64,000 nt of DNA from Streptomyces sp. CC208A (GCF_030010625.1 NZ_JASCXN010000016.1:83096-147095); one strand, 5' to 3'. Counted from the stretch's first letter, positions 48,948 through 57,738 are shown. The notes: generated by a model from the sequence alone, not told the origin. A program made the numbers and translations.

Positions 48948-49279
48948 AGGAAAAATCATTCTGACCAGGCACTTAGCCGGTCAGACGTGAGCACGAAGGG
49001 TCTTGGCGGCCCGTCCTGGGCAGGAAAACACACCTGGTTGGACAAAGGTTGGACGCAGGTCACGCGGCGCGCTCGAACCGCCCGTTCGGCGCATCCGTGA
49101 CCGCGTCCCTGTCGGCTTTCCTACGCCCGGACCCTGGGCGTGGTGGCCGTGCTCGGGCGGATGGCGCACCGCGACGATCCCGCGCGGTCCGCGCGTCGCG
49201 CGGCTCCGCCGAGTGCGAGAGGAAGGCCGCCTACCGGATCCATGAGACGTACCCGGCTGCCGCCACGGCAGGCAACACT
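48948..49279. other. Gene-free stretch right of the island
   Basis: No gene is supported on either strand. CTGGTTGGACAAAGGTTGGAC (about 49034-49054) contains TTGGAC twice, 13 bp apart. Codon structure on the minus strand breaks down here, which fits a rearrangement point next to the remnant at 49280-49457. Confidence 0.4.
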
Positions 49280-49457
49280 GCCCGACGGGCGACGGCGTCG
49301 GGGCGCCCTGGGGCGGGGCCCAGGTCCGTCCACCGCCGAAGGCGAGCGGGGCGGGCGGAGTGGTGTCCTCGAGGGGGATCCGTTCGACGCCGGGGCCGGT
49401 CTGTGCGGTGACGGCCTTCTCGGGCCCGGCGGCGTCGGCTTGTTTCTCCGGGGCCAC
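49280..49457 (-). pseudogene. Possible truncated gene downstream of the amino acid oxidase
   Basis: A GTG start 3 bp after the oxidase stop opens a frame whose first 55-60 codons have the strong third-position GC of real genes (protein begins MAPEKQADAAGPEKAVTAQT). The frame then loses that bias, although it stays open to 48981. This suggests the 5' end of a second operon gene cut off by a rearrangement near the island. No family is recognised. Confidence 0.3.
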
Positions 49458-49460
49458 CGG

Positions 49461-51383
49461 TCAGGGCCGAGGGGCCGCCGGTGCCCCGGTGTGCACTTCG
49501 AGAGCGGCGCGGACGGCGGATTCCAGGGCCCCTTCGATCCAGGCCGGCTTGACGGAGGTGTGGCAGCCCGCGAAGTGCACGGGGCCCTCCGCCGTGGGTA
49601 CGTGGGGGAAGAGTTCGGTGTGCTGGCCGGGGAGCAGGACGGACGCCTCGCCGTAGGCGTAGGGGTTGCGCATCCAGGACTGGGTGCGGCCGACTCCGGT
49701 GTAGAAGACCTCCACGCGCTGTCCGTACACGTCCTGGACTCCTCCGAGTGCGCGGGGATACCGCTCCTCGTCGTCGAAGGCGTCCCACTTCAGGGCGTCG
49801 TCCGCCCAGCTGTAGGAGGCCAGCATGACCCCGCCGTCGCTGCCCGGGACGGGATGGGAGGGTTCGAACATGAACCGGTTGGGGTTGTCGGTGGTCGAAC
49901 CGCCGCCGATGACCTGCGCGGCTCCGGGCTGGTCGCGCAGCATGGAGCGGTGGGCGGCGTAGTGGACGCGCTGCGCTTCGGTGATGTGACCCGGCGGCAC
50001 GGAAGGGTGCGCGCCCAGGAGCGACCCGTCGGCCGGTGCGCTGCCGCGGCGGTACCGCTCGTACAGGCCGGGGCTGATCGACTCCAGCTCGGTCCGCCAC
50101 TCCTCCTCGGTGAACTCCCACCACCGTCGCGAGAACTCCAGGAGCACCTTGGTCGCGGCGTCGTAGTGCAGCTCGGTGACGGCCCGCCGCTTGCCGTAGG
50201 AGAGCGGCGGGTCGAAAGCGACGTGGCGGAGCCCCGAGAACGGCACGGTGACGATGACTTCGTCGCCGGTGAAGGTTTCCCGGACCACCGTGCCGTCGCG
50301 GCCTTCGGAGACGGTGTGCACGGTGACTCCGCGCCGGGAGCCGTGTTCGACGCGGACGGCGCGGCGGTCGAGGCGGACCCGGTCCTTCACACGCGCGTAG
50401 AGCGCGTCCGCCAGCGTCGCGGTTCCGCCGGGCAGTTCGTAGAAGGCGGTGTCCGGGCTGATCAGGGCGGAGGAGAGGAAGCTGTGGAGGAAGGAGAGGT
50501 GCAGGCGTGAGGTGACGTTCTGGACCGTGCCGACGAGGTCGACGGTGTTCTCGTCGAGCCCCGCCTCTTCGGTGAGGTACCGGAACATGGACCAGTGGCC
50601 GTACCGCTGGAGGACCGTGGCCCAGCCCTCGACGAGGTCACGGCCCCGCTTCCCCTCGACAAGGGCACGGGCGGGCGCGAGGGCCGAGGCGTAGATCTCG
50701 GCGGCTGTCATGTTCAGATACTTCTCGGGGACTCCGAACGACCTGTTCAGAATCCGCGGTCTGCGCTCGTATTCCACGCGGCGGACCCGAACGCCGTTGG
50801 CCTGGATCCACGTGCGGTTCGCCGGCCTGCCCCCGGCGTCCACGTCGGTGAGGTGGAAGCGGCGGCGTTCCAGGCCGAGCACCTCCAGCAGGCCGGTGAC
50901 CAGGGGGTGGCTGTCGGGGATGCGCATCGCTCCGGCTTCCGCGTACTGCCGGGGGTCGGCGAAAGACTGCTCGGCGCCCTCGTGGCCGCCGGTACGGAAG
51001 GTCTTGATCCGGCCTCCGACACGGTTGCCGTTCGCCTCGATCACGGTGACGTCGTGGCCGGCCCGGTGCAGGAGGTCCGCGGCGACGAGCCCGGCCGGCC
51101 CGGCACCGACGACCAGGACCCGTCTGCCGCCGCGACGACCGCGAGGGAGGCCTTCACGCAGCAGGATTCCGGTGTACCGCGGAACGAGGGGTTCATCGTG
51201 CTCGTCGAGCACCAGGATGGCCCGGGCCACCCGCAGACAGGTCTGCCACGGGGCACCCTGTACCCCCGGGGCGTGGTCCGGGGGTGTATCGGGCGCGGCC
51301 GCGGCCTGGGGGGCGGCCGCGAGGGCGAGTGCCCCGGCACCCGCCGCGGTCACCAGAGCACGCCGGTTGAGCTGAGTATCCAC
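49461..51383 (-). CDS. Secreted flavin L-amino acid oxidase, L-glutamate oxidase-like
   Basis: The 640-residue flavoprotein starts at GTG with a twin-arginine signal (MDTQLNRRALVTAAGAGALA). An ATG at 51455 would give 24 more residues. The FAD site is RVLVVGAGPAGLVAADLL with VIEANGNRVGGRIKTF. Several blocks match my recollection of Streptomyces L-glutamate oxidase: QYAEAGAMRIPDSHPL, TSRLHLSFLHSFL, ATKVLLEFSRRWWEFTEEEW, GGGSTTDNPNRFM and AWIEGALESAVRAAL. The enzyme would oxidise an L-amino acid to keto acid, ammonia and hydrogen peroxide outside the cell. One difference is that the block usually reading AGEH is AGCHTS. Substrate is uncertain. It is divergent from an ion-channel gene. Confidence 0.9.
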   Translation of the reverse strand: MDTQLNRRALVTAAGAGALALAAAPQAAAAPDTPPDHAPGVQGAPWQTCLRVARAILVLDEHDEPLVPRYTGILLREGLPRGRRGGRRVLVVGAGPAGLVAADLLHRAGHDVTVIEANGNRVGGRIKTFRTGGHEGAEQSFADPRQYAEAGAMRIPDSHPLVTGLLEVLGLERRRFHLTDVDAGGRPANRTWIQANGVRVRRVEYERRPRILNRSFGVPEKYLNMTAAEIYASALAPARALVEGKRGRDLVEGWATVLQRYGHWSMFRYLTEEAGLDENTVDLVGTVQNVTSRLHLSFLHSFLSSALISPDTAFYELPGGTATLADALYARVKDRVRLDRRAVRVEHGSRRGVTVHTVSEGRDGTVVRETFTGDEVIVTVPFSGLRHVAFDPPLSYGKRRAVTELHYDAATKVLLEFSRRWWEFTEEEWRTELESISPGLYERYRRGSAPADGSLLGAHPSVPPGHITEAQRVHYAAHRSMLRDQPGAAQVIGGGSTTDNPNRFMFEPSHPVPGSDGGVMLASYSWADDALKWDAFDDEERYPRALGGVQDVYGQRVEVFYTGVGRTQSWMRNPYAYGEASVLLPGQHTELFPHVPTAEGPVHFAGCHTSVKPAWIEGALESAVRAALEVHTGAPAAPRP

Positions 51384-51574
51384 GTGGGTACCTTGGCGGG
51401 ACGCCTTCGGCGCGGACACCCGGACACGCGCACGCGCTGCCTGATTCACCTTCATGCGGTCCTGTCGGCGGGTCGCTGGGGCGAACGCGTGAAGTAACGA
51501 TTCGTCCGGTGGGGTTCTGTCGATCATCCCGATGAGGGTTCGCGTGATGGCCGCGCCGTGAGACAGGAGTTCGC

Positions 51575-53446
51575 GTGCTGCAGAGGTTCCGCTACCGGGT
51601 CGACACCATCATGGGACGAGGCGCCCCCGCCCTCATCGGCGTACTGGCGGTCCTCTGCTGCCTGCTCGCGGCCCTGAACGGTCTGATGCTCGTGCTGTTC
51701 GCCCCCGAAGGCATCCGTCCGGACAGCGCGGGCTCCTCGGTCTGGGCGGGATTCCTCAGGGTGCTGAGCCCCACGATCCTGATCAGGGACCGGGGGTCGG
51801 TGCCCTTCCTCGCCGTCGCGGTTCTCATGGCCTTCGGCGGCATCATGCTGATGAGCACGCTCATCCCCGTCATCAGCGCCGGTTTGCAGAACCAACTGGC
51901 ACGACTGCGCGCGGGACGGTCTCCGGTGGTGGAGTCGGACCACACCGTCATCCTCGGCTGGTCCTCACAGGTCCACGTGGTCGTGGCGGAACTGGTCGAG
52001 GCCAACCGCAGCCGACGCCGGGCCTGCATCGCCATTCTGGCGGAGAAGGACCGGTCGGAGATGGAGACCGAGATCCGGGAACGCGTCGGCGACCTGGCCG
52101 GCACCCGGATCGTCTGCCGCACCGGAGACCCCGCGGACCCTCAGGACGTCTCACTCGTCAGTCCCGCGCAGGCCCGGTCGGTGATCGTCCTGGCGGCCGA
52201 GGACCAGCGCCCCGACTTCGGCGTCATCAAGTCGCTGATCGCCGTGACGGGCACGGGGAAGGAGCCGGGCACGGGCCCGCTCCTCGTGGCCGGGATCGAA
52301 GAGGAGCAGAACCTGGCCGCCGCCCGCCTGGCAGGAGGGGAGCACTGCCGCGTCGTCAGCACGCAGGGTTTCATCGCCCGTCTGCTGGCGCAGAGCAGCC
52401 TGCAGACAGGGCTGTCCAGCGTCTACACCGAGCTGCTCGACTTCGCCGGCCACGAGATCTACATGACGCACCAGCCCGAACTGGACGGACGACGATTCGA
52501 CGACGCTCTGTCGGCCTTCCGCGCCTCCACCGTCATCGGGCTCATGCGGCAGGACGGCCGCATTCTCATGAACCCGGACGGCGACACCCGGATCGACGCC
52601 GACGACCGCATCGTCGTCATCAGCGAGGACGACAGCACCATCGCCCTGTCGGACACGGCCCCGGAGCACATCCCCGTGCCCCCGCCGCCCGCTGCGACCT
52701 TCCGCGACGAGGCCAGAAACGTCCTCATCCTCGGCTGCAACCGTCGTCTGGGCGACATCGTCGAGCAGCTACGGGCCCACCTGCCCGCCGGCTCGCGGGT
52801 GGACGTCGTCGCCGACGCGCCGAGCCCGGTCCAGGAACTCCGCGAGGGGCTGAAACTGAGTCACCGGCAGGCGGACATCACCCGGCGGCACGTTCTCGAG
52901 GACCTGTCCGTCGACAAGTACGACCACGTCATGGTTCTCTGCGCCGACGACCGCAGCCCGCAGGAGGCGGACGCCGGCACCCTCACCACCCTGCTCAACC
53001 TCCGCGACCTGGCGGAGCGGAACGGACACTCGTACACCCTGGTGACGGAGATGGCGGACGACCGCAACCGCGTTCTGGCCCAGGCCGGCAAGCCCGATGA
53101 CCTCATCGTGAGCAGCAACATCCTGAGCCTGCGCCTCTCCCAGATCTCCCAGAACCCGCATCTCGACAGGATCTTCGACGATCTGTTCGCTCCCGCGGGC
53201 TGTCAGATCGCCCTGCGCCCGGTCACCGACTACGTGCCCGCCGGCCGTCCCCTGACCTTCTCCACCGTCGTCCGCGCCGTCCGCCGTCACGGCCATCTCG
53301 CCATCGGCCACCGCCTCGCCCACCGCATCCACGAGGCACCCCGCTACGGGATCACGCTCAACCCGGACAGGCAGAGGATCCTGACCTACTCCGAGGAGGA
53401 CGAGGTCGTGCTGTTGACCGGCAGCTCACTCATCCCTCCCGGGTGA
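51575..53446 (+). CDS. CASTOR/POLLUX-related ion channel protein
   Basis: The 623-residue protein has a membrane segment near residues 17-42 (PALIGVLAVLCCLLAALNGL), a pore-like loop (VWAGFLRVLSPTILIRDRGS) and a second membrane segment near 78-100 (FLAVAVLMAFGGIMLMSTLI). Two tandem cytoplasmic RCK-like units follow: VILGWSSQVHVVVAELVEAN with IVCRTGDPADPQD, and VLILGCNRRLGDIVEQLRAH with VMVLCADDRSPQEAD. This is the layout of CASTOR/POLLUX, plant nuclear cation channels with bacterial relatives. The protein is probably a ligand-gated cation channel; ion unknown. The GTG start follows AGGAG. It is divergent from the amino acid oxidase. Confidence 0.88.
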   Translation: MLQRFRYRVDTIMGRGAPALIGVLAVLCCLLAALNGLMLVLFAPEGIRPDSAGSSVWAGFLRVLSPTILIRDRGSVPFLAVAVLMAFGGIMLMSTLIPVISAGLQNQLARLRAGRSPVVESDHTVILGWSSQVHVVVAELVEANRSRRRACIAILAEKDRSEMETEIRERVGDLAGTRIVCRTGDPADPQDVSLVSPAQARSVIVLAAEDQRPDFGVIKSLIAVTGTGKEPGTGPLLVAGIEEEQNLAAARLAGGEHCRVVSTQGFIARLLAQSSLQTGLSSVYTELLDFAGHEIYMTHQPELDGRRFDDALSAFRASTVIGLMRQDGRILMNPDGDTRIDADDRIVVISEDDSTIALSDTAPEHIPVPPPPAATFRDEARNVLILGCNRRLGDIVEQLRAHLPAGSRVDVVADAPSPVQELREGLKLSHRQADITRRHVLEDLSVDKYDHVMVLCADDRSPQEADAGTLTTLLNLRDLAERNGHSYTLVTEMADDRNRVLAQAGKPDDLIVSSNILSLRLSQISQNPHLDRIFDDLFAPAGCQIALRPVTDYVPAGRPLTFSTVVRAVRRHGHLAIGHRLAHRIHEAPRYGITLNPDRQRILTYSEEDEVVLLTGSSLIPPG

Positions 53447-53730
53447 ACCGGATCACCGCCGAAGGCGCCCCGGCGCGCGGGCCTGGTACGCCATGTGCGA
53501 GCGGTGTTCCGGCGGACTCGGCATCGGAGCGGTGGCGTCACAAGGTCTCGGGGGTGACCACGTTCTCCAGCAGGGCCACGGCGGTGTCGGCCTACTGGGG
53601 GCGGAGGGCGCTGTGCTCCTGCTCGTGGCCGACGGAGGTGGCGCACGGGACGAGGGAGGACGGCTTGCCGAGGGCCGTCGGCCCGCCGATCGTGCCCGCT
53701 CTGCCGCGCGAGAGCGACGGTCTTCCGCCG
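53447..53730. other. Gap between the channel gene and the GH32 gene
   Basis: No intact gene is supported. On the minus strand, about 53540-53600 gives a short coding-like segment ending in ADTAVALLENVVTPETL before a stop, which may be the tail of a lost gene. No clear hairpin terminator is seen. Confidence 0.35.
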
Positions 53731-56286
53731 TCAGCCGCGGTACGGCCGCAGCTGCCAGACCCTGGCGCTGTCCAGGCGGGCGGAGCCGCCTTCGGCGAAG
53801 AGCCGGACGCCGTCGCTGTCCGGGGAGGGGAAGATCTGGTCCGTGATCACGGCTTCGCCGTCGCCGCCGAAGACCTCGACCGAGGACCAGTCGACCAGGA
53901 CGCGGAGGGCGACCTTGCCGTTCCTGGGCGTCAGGGGGGCGCGCTGGACGCCGGGGAAGTCGCCGTGGAAGTCCACCGCGCCCGACCGGGTCCGGTCCAC
54001 GTACAGCTCCTGGGTCTTCCTGTCGTAGCCGATGACGGTCTCCTCGCCGTCGCCCGTGCGCACCTTGAAGCCGAAGCGCTCGGCCTCGTCGAGGGTGAAC
54101 GTGGCCCGGATGTCGAGTGCCTTGCCGTCGGCGCGGCCCGCTGCCAGGGGGGCGGAGCCCTCCGCGATCCTGACGTCGCGCACGCCGACCGAGGGGCCGT
54201 GGAGCGACTCCACCGTGGACACGGGGCGCTGGGTGAGGCGGATCCGGCCGTTCACGGTGCGCAGTGCCATCTCGCGCGGGATGCTCTGCGCGCCGCGCCA
54301 GGGGGAGGTCGGGATGTCGTTGCCGTACTGCCAGTTGTTCATCCAGCCGATCATGTGGCGCTTGCCGTCCGGGGCGTGCTCCCAGGAGACGGCGGCGTAG
54401 TAGTCCTTGCCGTGGTCGACCCAGTGGGCCCGCCGGAGGGCCGGGACGGCCGGCTGGTCGGCGGCGACGAAGTGGTCGGCCATGATGTGGCCCCAGCCCG
54501 CCCTGTTCAGGTCCACGAGCTCGATGACGGCCTGCTTGCCCTGGTGGGCGCGGAGGTCGAAGGACACCCAGTCCAGGTTCCCGCTGTCCGCGCCGGTCGC
54601 GCTGTCGACCACCTTTCCGTCGACGAGGAGGTTGACCGTCGTCTCGGTCGAGCGGGGGCGGGCCGGGGTGTCGGACAGCATGACCTGGTCGAGGAGGATG
54701 TGGCCCCAGCCGCCGGTGTTCTCGTCGACCACCTCGATGTGCGCGGTCCGGCCGGCGAGGCCGCCGAGGTCCCAGGAGACCCAGTTGAGTTCTTCCGAGT
54801 CGGTGCCGGTGGCGCTGCGTACGGTCCTGCCGTCGACGACGAGGCGGACGGCGGTGGGCGCTTCGGATCCGGAGGGGTGACGGCCGCCGCCGACGAGGAG
54901 GTTGAGGTGCTTCCTGGTGATCGTGAACTCGGGCGAGGTGAGGGTGCCCGTGGTCGCGTCGCCGCCCAGGAAGGTGTTCACCAGGCCGCCGCCCTCGTGC
55001 CCGGACACCTCGTGCTGGCCGGGGAGGGTGCCGGACGCGGGGCCGTCGCCGAAGGCGGTGCCCGTGGCCGTCCAGGAGCCGTAGCCGTCCTGCTCGAAGT
55101 CGGCGAGGACCTCTCCCGGGGGCGCGGGGGAGTCGCCCCTCACGGAGCCGGGGACGTACGGGTGACGGCCGCCGCCCACCTTGAAGTTGAGGTACGGGCT
55201 CGTGACGGTGAAGGGCGGTGAGGTGAGGGTGCCGGTCTCGTGGTCGCCGGTGTGGAAGCTGTCGGCGAGCCCCTTGCCCTCGACGCCGCTCGTGCCGGAC
55301 GTCCCGGGCTCGGGGGCGGGGACGGGTCCGTCGCCGAAGGCGGTGCCGGTCGTCCGCCAGGTGCCGTAGTCGGTTTCCTCGAAGTCCTGCACCACCAGGC
55401 CGGCCGGCGGTGTGTAGGAGCCGTCGTCGTCGGGTTCGAACCGCTTGCCGTCGAAGTCGCCCACGAAGTACTGGGCGGCCGAACCTCCGGCGATTCCACC
55501 GGGGTTGAGGTTGACGACGAGCACCCACTTGACGCGCTCGGGGTCGCCGTCGACGGGCAGCGGGAAGAGGTCGGGGCACTCCCAGACGCCGCCCACCGCG
55601 TTCTGCGGGCCGAAGTCGCTCAGATGGGTCCAGCTCTTGAGGTCCTCGGAGGAGTAGAACCGGACCTTGTGCTCGGTGGAGAGCGACACCGTCATCAGCC
55701 AGCTCCTGGTGGGCGCGTACCACTGGACCTTGGGGTCGCGGAACTCCGTCGAGCCGATGTCGAGCACCGGGTTTCCGGAGTACTTGGTCCAGGTGCGGCC
55801 GCGGTCGGTGCTGTACGCCAGGGACTGGGCCTGCTTGCCGCCGTCCTTGAAGTGGCTGGTGTAGACGGCCACCATCGCGGGGTTCTCCGCGGTCCCGAAC
55901 CCCGTGGTGTTGCCGTGGTCGACGACGGCGCTGCCGGAGAAGACCATCTCCTCGTCGTCGTGCGGGAGGGCGAGGGGGAGTTCCTCCCAGTGCACCAGGT
56001 CCTTGCTGACGGCATGGCCCCAGGACATGTCGCCCCAGGTGTCGCCGTTCGGGTTGTACTGGTAGAAGAGGTGGTACTCGCCCTTGAACCAGACGAGCCC
56101 GTTGGGGTCGTTCATCCAGTTCTTCGCGGGGCTGAAGTGGAACTGGGGGCGGTACGTCTCCGTGTACGGCCGGCTGTACTCCGCCGCCGCCCCGGGGGCG
56201 ACGGCGGTGACGGTGAGCGCGCAGGTCGCGGCCGCTGCGGCGGCGAGACGCAGCGGGACACGACGGCGTACGGGGACTCGGCTCAT
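53731..56286 (-). CDS. Secreted GH32 fructan hydrolase (levanase/inulinase type) with nested accessory modules
   Basis: The 851-residue protein has a signal peptide (to about residue 35). The GH32 propeller begins at about 45, with nucleophile D60 in NWMNDPNGLVW, FSGSA (116-120), EFRDPKV (D184, transition-state stabiliser) and acid/base E237 in ECPDLF. At residue 298 the catalytic domain is interrupted by about 315 residues. It resumes at 620 (HWVDHGKDYYAAVSW, IGWMNNWQYGNDIPTSPWRG), and a C-terminal beta-sandwich follows (VDWSSVEVFGGDGEAV). The insert is a front half, a complete second module, and a back half. It releases fructose from levan or inulin for the FrcBCA-type importer next door. 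Paired LacI-type operators lie upstream. Confidence 0.93.
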   Translation of the reverse strand: MSRVPVRRRVPLRLAAAAAATCALTVTAVAPGAAAEYSRPYTETYRPQFHFSPAKNWMNDPNGLVWFKGEYHLFYQYNPNGDTWGDMSWGHAVSKDLVHWEELPLALPHDDEEMVFSGSAVVDHGNTTGFGTAENPAMVAVYTSHFKDGGKQAQSLAYSTDRGRTWTKYSGNPVLDIGSTEFRDPKVQWYAPTRSWLMTVSLSTEHKVRFYSSEDLKSWTHLSDFGPQNAVGGVWECPDLFPLPVDGDPERVKWVLVVNLNPGGIAGGSAAQYFVGDFDGKRFEPDDDGSYTPPAGLVVQDFEETDYGTWRTTGTAFGDGPVPAPEPGTSGTSGVEGKGLADSFHTGDHETGTLTSPPFTVTSPYLNFKVGGGRHPYVPGSVRGDSPAPPGEVLADFEQDGYGSWTATGTAFGDGPASGTLPGQHEVSGHEGGGLVNTFLGGDATTGTLTSPEFTITRKHLNLLVGGGRHPSGSEAPTAVRLVVDGRTVRSATGTDSEELNWVSWDLGGLAGRTAHIEVVDENTGGWGHILLDQVMLSDTPARPRSTETTVNLLVDGKVVDSATGADSGNLDWVSFDLRAHQGKQAVIELVDLNRAGWGHIMADHFVAADQPAVPALRRAHWVDHGKDYYAAVSWEHAPDGKRHMIGWMNNWQYGNDIPTSPWRGAQSIPREMALRTVNGRIRLTQRPVSTVESLHGPSVGVRDVRIAEGSAPLAAGRADGKALDIRATFTLDEAERFGFKVRTGDGEETVIGYDRKTQELYVDRTRSGAVDFHGDFPGVQRAPLTPRNGKVALRVLVDWSSVEVFGGDGEAVITDQIFPSPDSDGVRLFAEGGSARLDSARVWQLRPYRG

Positions 56287-56339
56287 GGTTTCTCCTGCGC
56301 TTTCCTGCACGGGGAGCGGCGGCGACTCGGGAAACGGGA

Positions 56340-56369
56340 TGTCATCGATGACATGTGACAGCGATGACA
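56340..56369. promoter_or_regulatory. Paired LacI-type operators upstream of the GH32 gene
   Basis: TGTCATCGATGACA (56340-56353, perfect palindrome, extending to 16 bp as ATGTCATCGATGACAT) is followed at a 16-bp offset by TGACAGCGATGACA (56356-56369, 12/14). They lie 54-83 bp before the GH32 start. The same motif, with the same offset, occurs at 57632-57661. Confidence 0.85.
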
Positions 56370-56457
56370 TCCGCTGGGGAGCGATGATGGGCGGGCTCCG
56401 GGCGGCGCGTCAATGGCCCGGGCCCAGTTCGTTCGGGCGGCCGGTTCGGTCGGCGGT

Positions 56458-57429
56458 TCAGCTCGCGGTGAGTCCCGCCGTGGGTGTCGCCGGCCGCAAC
56501 TGCCCGGCCCACGGCGGGTTCGGGCCCGCGGTGGCGCAGGTCAGCGCCGCCACCTGGGAGGCGAAGGCGCAGGCGTCGAAGACGTCGTCGATCCGCAGGT
56601 CCGTGAGCCGTCCGCCGAGGAGCCCCCTGAGGCCGAGGTGGTGGAGGAACCCCGCGGTGAAGGAGTCGCCCGCCCCGACGGTGTCGACCACCTCGGTCGG
56701 GGGAGCCGGTACGGTGGTCCGCTCGCCGTCCAGCGAGGCGACCGCGCCGCGCTCCCCGCGGGTGATCACGACGAGGGGGACACCCGCCGCGTGCCAGGTG
56801 TCGCAGGCGTGCTCGATGGTGTGGCCGGGCAGCAGGAGTTCCAGGTCGTCCTCGCTCAGCCGGAGGATGTCCGCGAGCGCGCACCAGCGCGGGAGGCGTT
56901 CGCGGTAGACCTCCGGGGCCACGAGCAGCGGCCGGACGTTCGGGTCGAGGGAGACCGTGGCCGTGGCGGAGGCGCGGGCGAGGAACTCCTCCACGACCGT
57001 GCCGCCGGGCTCGCGCACCAGGGCGAGGGAGCCCGAGTGCAGGCAGGCCGTGGAGGCGAGGTCCGCCGCGGCGAGTTCGTCCGCCGTCCACTGCCAGTCC
57101 GCGGTGCCCTGGGCGTGGAAGGAGTACGCGGCCCGGCCCTGGGCGTCGAGTTCGGCGACGGCCAGCGTGCTGGGCTCGGCCGCGCGTACGGCGGCCGAGA
57201 GGTCGACGCCCGAGGTCTCCAGGTGACCGCGGAACAGGCGGCCGAAGACGTCGTCGGACAGCCGCCCCAGGAAACGGGCGGGGGTGCCGAGGCGGGCGAG
57301 CGCCACGGCCGTGTTGGCCGGACCGCCGCCCGGCAGGACCCGCAGGGCGAGCTCGCCCCGCGCGGGCGTGGGGACGGTGAAGGCGTCCGCGACGCATTCT
57401 CCGAGGATGGTGACCAGAGGCAGGCGCAT
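56458..57429 (-). CDS. PfkB-family sugar kinase, probable fructokinase
   Basis: The 323-residue ribokinase-fold enzyme has ILGECVADAF at the N-terminus and substrate motif PGGGPANTAVALARLG (about residues 33-48). DPNVRPLL and LRLSEDDLELLLPG follow in the middle. The C-terminal signature DTVGAGDSFTAGFLHHLGL has the catalytic Asp in GAGD. With a fructan hydrolase and a fructose-type importer adjacent, phosphorylation of fructose is the natural role, giving fructose 6-phosphate. It is divergent from the transporter operon and upstream of the GH32 gene on the same strand, with a 171-bp gap containing the operator pair. Confidence 0.88.
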   Translation of the reverse strand: MRLPLVTILGECVADAFTVPTPARGELALRVLPGGGPANTAVALARLGTPARFLGRLSDDVFGRLFRGHLETSGVDLSAAVRAAEPSTLAVAELDAQGRAAYSFHAQGTADWQWTADELAAADLASTACLHSGSLALVREPGGTVVEEFLARASATATVSLDPNVRPLLVAPEVYRERLPRWCALADILRLSEDDLELLLPGHTIEHACDTWHAAGVPLVVITRGERGAVASLDGERTTVPAPPTEVVDTVGAGDSFTAGFLHHLGLRGLLGGRLTDLRIDDVFDACAFASQVAALTCATAGPNPPWAGQLRPATPTAGLTAS

Positions 57430-57466
57430 GACTCGTTCTCTCCAGGTGGGCAGCGCGAGAAGGCTG

Positions 57467-57501
57467 CGGGGGCGGGGGCGGGGGCGGGGGCGGGGGCGGG
57501 G
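57467..57501. repeat. CGGGGG hexanucleotide repeat upstream of the fructokinase gene
   Basis: Five perfect CGGGGG units plus a partial sixth, followed by TGGGG, lie 38-72 bp upstream of the kinase start. The plus strand could fold as a G-quadruplex, and copy number may vary by slippage. Confidence 0.9.
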
Positions 57502-57631
57502 TGGGGCCTTGAGGGAGCTCACGGAGAGCGCCGCTCCCGATGTGAGGCGGTGCGGGCGGCGTTGCCGTTTTGTGACGGCGTCAAGGCATTGACGTTTCCG
57601 GGTGACGGAGTTCATCATCCTCCGCAAGTGG

Positions 57632-57661
57632 TGTCAACGATGACATCGGTCAACGATGACA
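57632..57661. promoter_or_regulatory. Paired LacI-type operators upstream of the fructose transporter operon
   Basis: TGTCAACGATGACA (57632-57645, 13/14 to the palindrome) and GGTCAACGATGACA (57648-57661, 12/14) are offset by 16 bp. They lie downstream of a candidate promoter TTGACG (57589-57594)-18 bp-CATCAT (57613-57618), so bound repressor would block elongation or initiation. The rest of the 57430-57738 gap shows only the G-rich repeat. Confidence 0.82.
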
Positions 57662-57738
57662 CCGCCTCACATGTGTTTCGACAGCAGCACCCCCTCGATC
57701 CGCGCCGCCGTTCCGCTCTCGCCCAGCAGGAGATCAGC

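Noticed and set aside
48922..48995. A fourth tRNA gene at the second tRNA-like sequence
   Set aside because: Only the T-arm and acceptor 3' half are present. There is no D-arm or anticodon arm, so it is an attachment-site copy.
53447..53730. A complete gene in the gap before the GH32 gene
   Set aside because: All frames are short or interrupted. The only coding-like piece (ending in LLENVVTPETL) has a stop just upstream and no recognisable family.
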